From: CADCUY01 sp964242735
GTDB taxonomy: Bacteria; Actinomycetota; Actinomycetes; Actinomycetales; Quadrisphaeraceae
NCBI GenBank assembly: GCA_964242735.1
Contig: CAXTAK010000007.1
Coordinates: forward strand, 62,001 to 126,000
Length of the DNA: 64,000 nt
Direction of reading: 5' to 3'
The translations under genes and the position numbers were made by a program. This document shows, in pieces, positions 53,754-61,548 of this stretch. Within the stretch, counting starts at the first letter, position 1. Every line of letters starts with the position of its first letter. The notes under the pieces were generated by a model. That model worked only from the letters and a program-made list of their open reading frames with translations, did no database searches and was not told the DNA's origin.

Positions 53754-53788
53754 CGTCGACCCCGCCGGCCCCTGCTGACGCTGCGGCG

Positions 53789-54109
53789 GTGCGCGGCGCC
53801 CGCTACCTCGACGACGTCGGGCCGCTGGTCGACGCCATCCCGGTCGGTCGGGCGCTGACCTACGGTGACGTCGCCGAGCTCACCGGCTGGGGGTCCGCGC
53901 GGGCCGTGGGCACGGTGATGTCACGGCACGGTCACGAGCTGCCGTGGTGGCGCGTGGTGCGCGCCGACGGTTCTCTCGTCGAGGGGCTCCTGCCCCGGGC
54001 GCGCCTGCACTGGGCGGAGGAGGGCACGCCGCTGCAGCCCGGCGGGGACGCCGTCGACCTGGCGGTGGCGCGCTGGGACGCTGCCGCGGCCGGGGGGCCG
54101 CTGGGGTGA
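53789..54109 (+). CDS. MGMT-family alkyltransferase-like (ATL) protein
   Basis: 106 aa. DNA-binding helix-turn-helix region (IPVGRALTYGDVAELTGWGSARAVGTVMSRHGHELPWWRVVRADGSL). The active-site Cys of true O6-methylguanine methyltransferase (PCHRV) is replaced by Trp (PWWRV), the hallmark of ATL proteins. ATLs bind O6-alkylguanine and flag it for nucleotide excision repair. The start is uncertain: GTG 53789 gives a sensible length, but no ribosome site is visible and in-frame starts exist inside idi. Confidence 0.87.
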   Translation: MRGARYLDDVGPLVDAIPVGRALTYGDVAELTGWGSARAVGTVMSRHGHELPWWRVVRADGSLVEGLLPRARLHWAEEGTPLQPGGDAVDLAVARWDAAAAGGPLG

Positions 54110-54499
54110 GGGCGGAGCCTGCCGGTACCGCTGTGCACCCCGCGGTGGTCGACCGGTCAGGAGGGCTGGCGCCTGCAGGAGGCCCGGTGTCCGACCACGA
54201 CGACGTGGGCGACGACCGGCACGGCGGCGATCTGGACGACCACCGCGTCACCGACCACGGCGGGCTCGTCGACCGCTGCAGCGTCGGACCCCCCAGCGCC
54301 ACCGACGACATCGGCGACCGGAGCGAGCCGCTCGGTGTCGCCTCCGTGCTCGAGCCGGCTGGGCAGCCGGTCCCGGTGGCTGGTACCGCCCCCTCCGGGG
54401 GCTTCCCCGTGCGAGGGGCGGGATCACCTCCCCGGTGCCACAGTTGTGGTGTCGGCCGTCGATGTTCTCCTTCCTGACTCTCGAAGGACGAGGCTCCCC
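54110..54499. other. 390-bp gap between the ATL gene and the AI-2E family gene
   Basis: No recognisable gene. A 124-aa frame (54106-54477) starts with a GTGA overlap of the ATL stop but encodes only an Asp/Gly/His-rich, unfamiliar sequence, so I do not call it. CAGTTGTGGTG at 54441-54451 matches 11 bp of the dyad repeat at 36.7 kb. The ribosome region for the downstream gene is GAAGGACGAGG. Confidence 0.5.
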
Positions 54500-55672
54500 A
54501 TGAGCACCCCCGCGACCAGCGACGACCAGCGGCCGGTGCCGGTGCGCTCGATCCTGGTGACCATCGGCTCGGTCATCGCCGCGGCCCTGCTGCTGTACGT
54601 CGTGCTGCAGACCCGGCAGGTGCTCACCTGGATCGTCGTCGCGGGGTTCTTCGCCGTCGCCCTCACTCCCCTCGACGACTGGGTGCAACGACGCCTGCCC
54701 GGGGGTCGGCACCGCGCGCTGGCCACACTGATCGTCTTCCTCGCCGCGTTCGTGATCGTCGCGGGACTGGTCACCGCCTTCGTGGTCCCCCTCGCCCGGG
54801 AGGGCCCCCGCTTCGCCGCGCAGCTGCCCCAACTCGTGGACGACCTGCGCGCCGGCCGTGGGCCCGTGGGGAGCCTGGTCGAGCGGACGGGAGCGCTGTC
54901 GTACGTCCAGAGCAACGAGGCGAGCATCCGGGGCTACCTCACCGGTCTGGGCACCTCGGCGGCGAGCGCCCTGAGCGGAGTGGCGACGGGCCTGGCGGGC
55001 ATCGCCGCCGTGCTCGTCCTCTCCTTCCTCATGGTGCTGGAGGGTCCCAAGGTCGTCAGCGGCTTCACCGGCCTCTTCGCGCCCGACACCGGTGAGCGGA
55101 TCAGGCGCGTCGGCGCCGACTGCGCCAAGTCCGTCACCGGGTACCTCTCGGGCAACCTGCTCATCAGTCTGATCTGCGGTGTGCTGACCTACGGGGTGCT
55201 GAAGATCTCCGGCGTCCCCTTCGCCTCCCTGATCGCGCTGTTCGTCGCTGTCATGGACCTGGTGCCCCTGGTGGGCGCCACCATCGGCGGCGTGGTGGCG
55301 ACGATCGCCGGCCTGGTCCACTCGGTGCCCGCCGGCATCGCCGTGGTGGTCTTCTTCGTGGTGTACCAGCAGCTCGAGAACCACCTGCTGCAGCCAGTGA
55401 TCTTCGCGCGGACGGTGAAGCTGAACCCGTTGACCGTGATCATCGCCATCCTGGTGGCCGTGGAGCTCGCGGGGATCCTCGGCGCGCTCCTGGCCATCCC
55501 CGTGGCGAGCATCGTGCAGGTCATCGTGCGTGACCTGTGGGACCACCGCCGCGGCCGGCTCAAGGCCGAGCCCACGGTCGGTGAGGAGCGCCGGCCCGCA
55601 GTGGCGCCACAGGAGGGCTCGGACGCCCGCGCGCACCACGCCGGCCGTCCCACGGCCAGCACCGCCAGCTGA
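54500..55672 (+). CDS. AI-2E family transporter (PF01594)
   Basis: 390 aa with about eight membrane segments: two near the N-terminus (ILVTIGSVIAAALLLYVVL, IVVAGFFAVALTPLDDWVQ), one at ~75-100, then four after residue ~160. The family motif FAVMDLVPLVGATIGGVV-like (VAVMDLVPLVGATIGGVVATI) and QQLENHLLQPVIFARTVKLNPL are clear. Members export AI-2 or act as Na+/H+ antiporters; the substrate here is unknown. GAAGGACGAGG precedes the ATG. Confidence 0.92.
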   Translation: MSTPATSDDQRPVPVRSILVTIGSVIAAALLLYVVLQTRQVLTWIVVAGFFAVALTPLDDWVQRRLPGGRHRALATLIVFLAAFVIVAGLVTAFVVPLAREGPRFAAQLPQLVDDLRAGRGPVGSLVERTGALSYVQSNEASIRGYLTGLGTSAASALSGVATGLAGIAAVLVLSFLMVLEGPKVVSGFTGLFAPDTGERIRRVGADCAKSVTGYLSGNLLISLICGVLTYGVLKISGVPFASLIALFVAVMDLVPLVGATIGGVVATIAGLVHSVPAGIAVVVFFVVYQQLENHLLQPVIFARTVKLNPLTVIIAILVAVELAGILGALLAIPVASIVQVIVRDLWDHRRGRLKAEPTVGEERRPAVAPQEGSDARAHHAGRPTASTAS

Positions 55673-55735
55673 GGGCGCTGCGGCGAGCTCGCTGCTACGA
55701 GCACGTGCCCCGCCGGCCCCCGGACCGGCCGCCGG

Positions 55736-56677
55736 GTGCCGCTCGGCCACCGCCGGTGGACGAGGATCGGCGGTGTGCGACCCCGCTGGACCCCCTCGTC
55801 ATCGTGGGACGCCGTGTGGAACCGGGTCGTGGTCGGTGTGGCTGCCGTCGACGCGTGGCAGCAGCGGCGCTGGTGGTCGGCGCTCCCCGTCGCCGTGGTG
55901 GTCAAGTTCCAGGCTGACCGGGGTGGGCAGTGGTCCGCCCTGCTCGCCCACTACGCGTTCCTGTCGCTGTTGCCCGTCCTGCTCGTGCTGGTCACCGCCC
56001 TGGGGTACCTGCTCGCGGGCAGCACGTCGTGGCAGCAGCAGATACTCGATGCCGCCCTGGCCGACGTCCCGGTCCTGGGCCAGCAGCTGGAGCAGGACGT
56101 GACCTCGTTGCGCGGCAGTCTGCTCGCAGTGCTCACCGGGCTCGTCGTCGCCCTGTACGGGAGCGGAGGGGTCCTGCGCAACGGTCACCAGGCGCTCGAC
56201 GACATCAACGGCACCCCCGCGCCCCAGCGGTCGGGGTACCTGCCCACGCACGGGCGGGTGGTCATCGTGGGAGTGCTGCTGCTCGTGGTCACCCTGCTGG
56301 CAGCACTGGCCACCAGCATCACCTCCGGCGCCCACGCGCTCCCGGGGGTCGCGATGGTCGCCTCCCTCGTCACCTCGGCGGCGCTGGGGCTGGTCGTGCT
56401 CCTCTCAGCCTTCCGCGTGCTCGCCAGCGAGCGGCACTCCTGGCGCGCCATCGCACCGGGCGCCGTGGTGGGAGCCCTGGCCTGGACCGGGCTGCACGCC
56501 CTCGGTGGCATCTACGTGGACCGGGTGGTGCACGACGCCAGCCTCACGTACGGCACCTTCGCCATCGTGATCGGTCTGATCGCGTGGATGTACCTGCAGG
56601 CGCAGGTCTTCCTGTACGCGGCCGAGCTCAACTCCGTCCTGGAGGGTCAGCTGTGGCCACGGTCGTTCCGCGGCTGA
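55736..56677 (+). CDS. YihY/BrkB family inner-membrane protein
   Basis: 313 aa, six membrane segments. Family landmarks: SALLAHYAFLSLLPVLLVLVTALGYLL, then GSGGVLRNGHQALDDINGTP, VVIVGVLLLVVTLLAALAT and TYGTFAIVIGLIAWMYLQAQVFLYAAELNSV. Once called ribonuclease BN in error; the role is unknown, possibly lipid or solute transport. The GTG at 55736 gives a 25-residue basic leader, and a later GTG at 55812 (VWNRVVVGV) may be the true start. Confidence 0.87.
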   Translation: MPLGHRRWTRIGGVRPRWTPSSSWDAVWNRVVVGVAAVDAWQQRRWWSALPVAVVVKFQADRGGQWSALLAHYAFLSLLPVLLVLVTALGYLLAGSTSWQQQILDAALADVPVLGQQLEQDVTSLRGSLLAVLTGLVVALYGSGGVLRNGHQALDDINGTPAPQRSGYLPTHGRVVIVGVLLLVVTLLAALATSITSGAHALPGVAMVASLVTSAALGLVVLLSAFRVLASERHSWRAIAPGAVVGALAWTGLHALGGIYVDRVVHDASLTYGTFAIVIGLIAWMYLQAQVFLYAAELNSVLEGQLWPRSFRG

Positions 56678-56785
56678 CGGCTCGCGAGGGACCCGGTGAT
56701 CGACCGACTCGCCCCTCAGGGGTGGACCGCGCGACCACCGACGGAGCGCGATGCGCACCCGCCCCGCGGATCAGCGCGTCGGTGC

Positions 56786-57349
56786 TCACAAGCCGTTGAC
56801 GGCCCTCGCGGTGATGCCGGCGATCGTCACCAGGGACACGGACGCCGTCAGGGCGATCAGCACCTTCGCGCGGACGGAGAGCGGCAGGGTGTCGGTGGGG
56901 CTGAAGGCGGTGGCCGCGGTGAAGGCCACGAACAGGTAGTCGGCGAACGTGGGACACCACGACGCCGCGTCCCAGCCCGGCGCGCCGGTCATCTGGGGGA
57001 ACAGCAGGTCCGGTCGCCGGGACGGGCGCGGGTGCGCCGGGTCGCGGGCCAGCGGACCGCCGGCGTCGGTCTCCCAGAGGGCCAGGGCGGCCGCGGCGAC
57101 GTTGGTCACCCAGATCAGCACCGCGGCCTGGACCAGCAGTCGCGGGTCGCTCCTGCTCCCCGCGAGCAGGACGCTGATCAGAGCGACCAGGTGGGCGGCG
57201 TTGGCGAGGGACAACACCGCCGCCAGGGCCAGCGCCGCCCGGCGCAGGAACGCTGAGTCGCGGGAGAGCCCCACGGGGTTGGCGAGGGCGACCGGGGCGA
57301 GCAGGGCCAGCTCCAGCGCGGGCAGGACCCACTTCGGCCCTGCCGCCAC
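56786..57349 (-). CDS. Hypothetical membrane protein; real start probably ~100 bp upstream
   Basis: From the GTG at 57349 the protein has 187 aa with four or so membrane segments (WVLPALELALLAPVALA, LALAAVLSLANAAHLVALISVLLA, LVQAAVLIWVTNVAAAALAL, VLIALTASVSLVTIAGI) and the loop DLLFPQM..ASWCPTFADYLFVAFTAATAFSPTDTLPLS. That loop recalls potassium-channel-like pore loops. In frame upstream lie QRRWPATTTIAVVLGLQLAL and more, which looks like a genuine first membrane helix. No ATG, GTG or TTG exists between there and the previous stop codon. ATC at 57449-57451, 7 nt after GAGG, or CTG just before it, may start translation (221-222 aa). Function unknown. Confidence 0.65.
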   Translation of the reverse strand: MAAGPKWVLPALELALLAPVALANPVGLSRDSAFLRRAALALAAVLSLANAAHLVALISVLLAGSRSDPRLLVQAAVLIWVTNVAAAALALWETDAGGPLARDPAHPRPSRRPDLLFPQMTGAPGWDAASWCPTFADYLFVAFTAATAFSPTDTLPLSVRAKVLIALTASVSLVTIAGITARAVNGL

Positions 57350-57451
57350 CTCTGACGGCAGCGCCAGCTGGAGCCCGAGGACGACGGCGATGGTGGTCGT
57401 CGCCGGCCACCTGCGCTGGTAGGGCTGGCGCGGGGCTCCGGTCGCGGTGAT

Positions 57452-58209
57452 CAGGTCACCTCGCCCCTGTGGGCGGCCCGCCGAGGGCTCAGGACCACCA
57501 CGAGCGCGAGCACCGCCTCACCTCCCGAGCCCAGCCGGCGCTCCCGGACCCGGTGTGGGGAACCCGGGTCCGCTCCAGGGCGAGTCCTCCCGCGAGCGGT
57601 CGCTCGGTGGAGGTGCTCTGACGGTAGTGCTTCGGCCTCGACCTCGGCTGGGTCGCCTCGTCGCGCGCCATGCTCCGTCGCAGGGGTCGTCGCTCGGCTC
57701 GCTGACCAGCGAGGAGCGTGATCACCTCGGGTCGTCCACGAGTGCTGGCTCCGCGGAGGAGCAGGGGTCCACCCCGGCGATCCCGGCTGGTGGGCTGACC
57801 GTCGCTGCTGACGCACGGCGGGCGGAGGTCTCCGGTCAGGCGGTGGGGACCGGGGTGCCGGATGGCGTCCCCGACGGCCCCGGACTCCCTGGAGGAGGGC
57901 AGGCCGCCAGGCGGTCCCTGCGCTCGACGATCGCCGCGTCCGTGCGGCTGCGCACCGTCGTCCGGCTGGGCCGACCACGCGCCATGACGATCCCCCCGCG
58001 AAGTCGGTGCGCGGTCCGCGAGGCGGTCGGGCGCACCACTCGGTCCCTGCACCCGACGGGTCGTGCCGTGGCGGCTGCGAGACGCACGTCCTCCGCCGTG
58101 GTGGCGCAGAGGTGGTGGTGGACGGGCGTCACCGATCGCCGTCCCGAGAGGACGACCCCGACGAGGTGATCCGTCCCCGCTGTCGGTGAGCTGTGGCAGC
58201 GTCCGTGCG
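57452..58209. other. 758-bp region without an intact gene
   Basis: Lies between the leftward membrane protein and adnA. Frames here are short or have compositions typical of antisense noise. The only recognisable piece is a possible Fic-protein N-terminus on the minus strand (57836-57985). No RNA gene, long hairpin or repeat was noticed. Confidence 0.5.
57836..57985 (-). pseudogene. Possible decayed Fic-family (AMPylator) N-terminal remnant
   Basis: ATG at 57985, behind GGGGGGA, opens MARGRPSRTTVRSRTDAAI, a sequence very like the N-terminus of actinobacterial Fic/DOC-type proteins. It continues ERRDRLAAC; a one-base shift gives DRLGGLPSS, the expected next family segment. After that no Fic motif (HPFxxGNGR) is found in any frame nearby. 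Best read as a frameshifted and deleted gene. The similarity is short, so confidence is low. Confidence 0.35.
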
Positions 58210-61200
58210 GTGAGGGACGAGGGGCGCGCCGCTGCTGCGCCGGTGGCCCCGGTGCTGGTGCGCCGCGCCGCCCGGGCGCTGCCGCCGGTGAGGCTCGACG
58301 CCGCGCAGCGGGCCGTCGTGGACCACCAGCGCGGCGCCGGCCCGGTGGTCGTGCTGGGCGCTCCGGGCACCGGGCGCACCACCGCTCTGCTCGAGGCCCT
58401 GGTGGCCCGCGTCGAGCGCGACGGTGCGGACCCGGGGTCCCTGCTGCTGCTCGCACCGTCCAGGACCAGTGCGGCGGTGCTGCGCGACCAGCTCTCCTCC
58501 CGCCTGGGGCGCACCACCGCGCGGGCCCTGGCCCGCACCCCCCACTCCTACGCGTGGGGGTTGCTGCGCCGCGCCGCCGTGCTCAGGGGGGCCCCGGCCC
58601 CGCGGCTGCTCTCGGGGCCGGAGCAGGACCAGGTGATCGCCGACCTGCTGCGCGGGCACGCCCTCGGTGACGGCGCGCCGCCGCCGTGGCCGGCCAGCGT
58701 CCCCGAGGCCACCCGGCGGCTGCGCGCGTTCCGCGCGGAGCTCCGCGACCTGCTGATGCGCGCTCTGGAGCGGGGAGTGTCCCCCACCGAGCTCGCCGCG
58801 CTGGGGCACGCGAACGGGCGCCCCGAGTGGGTGGCGGCGTCGGCGGTGCTGCGCGAGTACCTGCAGGTCACGGCGCTGTCCGACGCCGGCGCCCACGACC
58901 CCGCCGCGATCGTGCGCGACGCGGTGCGCCTGCTCGCCGCCGACCCCGACCTCCTCGCCCGAGAGCGCGCGCAGTGGTCGCTGGTGGCGGTGGAGGACCA
59001 CCAGGAGTCCACCGCGGCGACCGCGGCCCTGCTCGACCTGGTCGCGGGGGCGGGGGCCGACCTGCTGGTCGTCGGCGACCCCGACGCCACCACGTCGGGC
59101 TTCCGCGGCGGCGACCCCCGGCTCGTGGCCGGCGCCGCCACGCGCTACCGCTGCGCCGACGGGCGCGACGCCGCCGTGGTGGTGCTGCGCACCCGGTGGC
59201 GCAGCACCGGTGCGGTGGCCGCGGCCGCTGACCGGGTCGCGGCCAGGATCGGCAGCTCCGGCGCGGTGGCCCACCGCGACCCCGTGCCGGCGGCGACCAC
59301 CGGTGACAGGGCCGGTGACAGGGGCGGTGAGACCGTGGTGGAGGGCCACCTGCTGCGCACCCCGGCCCAGCAGTCGGCGCTGGTCGCCGCCGTGCTGCGC
59401 GCCGAGCACCTCCAGCGCGGCACCCCGTGGTCGGCGATGGCGGTGGTGGTGCGCAGCGCGTCGTCCACGGCCGCGCTGCGGCGGGTGCTGGCCCAGGCGC
59501 AGGTGCCCGTCACGGTGCCCGTCGCCGAGGTGCCGGTGCGCGACGAGCCCGCGGTGGCGCCGCTCCGCACGGCGCTGCGGGCCAGCCTGCAGCTGGCGGG
59601 GGCGTCCGACGGCTCCGGTGCCTCCCGCGACGTCGGCCCCGATGCCGTCCTCGAGCTGCTCGGCTCCTGGTTCGGGGGAGCCGACGCCGTCGCGGTGCGC
59701 CGCCTGCGCCAGGCGCTGCTCGCCACCGAGCGCGCCGGCGGTGGTGCGCGCGGCTCCGACGAGCTGCTCGTGGCGGCGGTCACCGACCCTGCGGTGCTGG
59801 CCGCGCTGCCCGCACGCGCCGCCCGACCCGCCCGGGTCGTCGCCCGCGCGCTGGCGGCAGGACGGGCCGCGGCGAGCGCCCCGGCGTGCTCCGCGGAGGA
59901 CGTGCTGTGGGCGCTGTGGTCGGCGACCGGCGCCGAGGGGGCGTGGCGCCGCGAGGCGCTGGCCGGGGGGGTCACGGGGGCCCGCGCTGACCGCGACCTC
60001 GACGCGGTGGTGGCGCTGTTCGACGCCGCGGCCCGCTACGAGGACCGCTCCCCGGGCGCGCCGCCCGGGCGCTTCCTGGACCACCTGGAGTCCCAGGACG
60101 TGCCCTCCGACACCCTCGCCGCCCGCGCCGCCGCCGGGAGCGCGGTGGACCTGGTCACCGCGCAGGGCGCTGTCGGGCGCGAGTGGGAGGTGGTGGTCGT
60201 CCCCGGCCTGCAGGACGGCGCGTGGCCCGACACCCGCCTGCGCGGCACCCTGCTCGGCGCCCCCGACCTCGCCGAGCTCCTCTCGGGGCGCTCGGTGGCC
60301 CTCACCGGCGCTGACGCCGTGCTCGCTGCGCGCCGGTCGGTGGTCGACGACGAGCGCCGCCTGCTGCACGTGGCGGTCACCAGGGCTCGACGGCGCCTCG
60401 TGGTCACCGCCGTCGACAGCGACGACGAGCAGCCCTCCCCCTTCCTCGACCTCGTGGCCCCCCCACCTCCCCACGACCACAGCACGGGCACCCGTCGCGG
60501 TGGAGGGGGCCACCGCGAGCACACCCGGGTGCCGCGGTCCCTGACCCTGGCGGGCCTGGTCGCGGAGCTGCGGGGGGTGCTCCTGACGCCGGTCGGCGCT
60601 CGCGATGCCACCGGTGCCACCGTCGACGCTGACCGGCGCACCGCTGCGGCGGGCCAGCTCGCCCGCCTCGCCGACGCCGGGGTGCCCGGCGCCGCGCCGG
60701 CGCAGTGGCACGGGCTGCTGCCGCTGTCCGACGACGCGCCGCTGACAGCACCGGGGGAGCCGGTGAGGGTGTCGCCGTCCGCGGTGGAGGCCTTCACCCG
60801 GTGCGGGTTGCGCTGGGTGCTGGAGAGCAGCGGAGGACGGTCGCCCGGTTCGGTCGAGCAGGGCCTCGGGGTGCTGGTGCACCGCATCGCCGAGGAGCTG
60901 CCCGACGGCGGGGCGGATGCCATGGCGGCGCGCCTGGAGGAGCTGTGGCCCACCCTGGGGCTCCCCGGGACGTGGGTGGGGGCCCGCGAGCTGCGCCGCG
61001 CCCGCGTGATGGTCGCCAAGCTCGCCGCGTACGCGGCGGCGGCGCGCGCGCAGGGCCGGCAGGTGGTGGGCGTGGAGGTCGAGGTCGAGGCCGCTCTGGG
61101 ACGGGCGCTGGTGCGCGGACGCCTCGACCGCGTCGAGCGCCAGCCCGACGGGCGGCTGCGCGTGGTCGACCTGAAGACCACGAAGGCGGCGCCGACCGCC

Positions 61201-61548
61201 GCGGAGCTCCCGGGGCACCCCCAGCTGGGGCTGTACCAGGCGGTCGTGGAGGCCGGGGCCCTCGACGTCTCCGGGGCCGACGACCTCCGGGTCGCGGCGG
61301 CGAGCGGGAGCAGCGGCGGGGCCTCCCTCGTCCAGCTCGGGGGGGACGCGGTGAAGCACCGCGAGCAGGTGCAGGTGGCGCTGTCGCAGTCCGGCGACCC
61401 GGCGTGGGCCCGCACCCTGGTGGAAGAGACCGCGGAGGCGATGGCGTCGTCGGCCTTCCTCGCCCGGCAGAACGCCGGGTGCCCCTCGTGCCCGGTGCGC
61501 GCCTGCTGCCCCCTGCACCCCGAGGGCCGCGCGGTGGGGGCGCCGTGA
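58210..61548 (+). CDS. adnA: AdnA-like helicase-nuclease subunit (UvrD-like motor plus RecB-type nuclease)
   Basis: 1112 aa. The N-terminal SF1 motor is degenerate: the Walker A is GAPGTGRTT, with Arg at residue 56 where Lys is expected. Motif II reads VEDHQES instead of VDEYQDT. Motif VI (LLHVAVTRARRRL) is kept. The C-terminal PD-(D/E)XK nuclease looks intact: GRLDRVER, VVDLKTTKAAP, HPQLGLYQ. An iron-sulfur staple is suggested by one Cys at RCGLRWVLES and three at CPSCPVRACC. AdnAB resects double-strand breaks in actinobacteria. GTG 58210 is chosen; GTG 58186 would add 8 residues. Its stop overlaps adnB (GTGA). Confidence 0.87.
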   Translation: MRDEGRAAAAPVAPVLVRRAARALPPVRLDAAQRAVVDHQRGAGPVVVLGAPGTGRTTALLEALVARVERDGADPGSLLLLAPSRTSAAVLRDQLSSRLGRTTARALARTPHSYAWGLLRRAAVLRGAPAPRLLSGPEQDQVIADLLRGHALGDGAPPPWPASVPEATRRLRAFRAELRDLLMRALERGVSPTELAALGHANGRPEWVAASAVLREYLQVTALSDAGAHDPAAIVRDAVRLLAADPDLLARERAQWSLVAVEDHQESTAATAALLDLVAGAGADLLVVGDPDATTSGFRGGDPRLVAGAATRYRCADGRDAAVVVLRTRWRSTGAVAAAADRVAARIGSSGAVAHRDPVPAATTGDRAGDRGGETVVEGHLLRTPAQQSALVAAVLRAEHLQRGTPWSAMAVVVRSASSTAALRRVLAQAQVPVTVPVAEVPVRDEPAVAPLRTALRASLQLAGASDGSGASRDVGPDAVLELLGSWFGGADAVAVRRLRQALLATERAGGGARGSDELLVAAVTDPAVLAALPARAARPARVVARALAAGRAAASAPACSAEDVLWALWSATGAEGAWRREALAGGVTGARADRDLDAVVALFDAAARYEDRSPGAPPGRFLDHLESQDVPSDTLAARAAAGSAVDLVTAQGAVGREWEVVVVPGLQDGAWPDTRLRGTLLGAPDLAELLSGRSVALTGADAVLAARRSVVDDERRLLHVAVTRARRRLVVTAVDSDDEQPSPFLDLVAPPPPHDHSTGTRRGGGGHREHTRVPRSLTLAGLVAELRGVLLTPVGARDATGATVDADRRTAAAGQLARLADAGVPGAAPAQWHGLLPLSDDAPLTAPGEPVRVSPSAVEAFTRCGLRWVLESSGGRSPGSVEQGLGVLVHRIAEELPDGGADAMAARLEELWPTLGLPGTWVGARELRRARVMVAKLAAYAAAARAQGRQVVGVEVEVEAALGRALVRGRLDRVERQPDGRLRVVDLKTTKAAPTAAELPGHPQLGLYQAVVEAGALDVSGADDLRVAAASGSSGGASLVQLGGDAVKHREQVQVALSQSGDPAWARTLVEETAEAMASSAFLARQNAGCPSCPVRACCPLHPEGRAVGAP

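Noticed and set aside
54106..54477. 124-aa frame starting with a GTGA overlap of the ATL gene
   Set aside because: The overlap is suggestive, but the product is Asp/Gly/His/Pro-rich with no recognisable pattern, and no homologous family comes to mind. Left as part of a gene-free gap.
57447..58169. 240-aa plus-strand frame between the membrane protein and adnA
   Set aside because: Low-complexity composition, no motif, and it runs antisense to the better-supported N-terminus of the membrane protein and the Fic-like piece.
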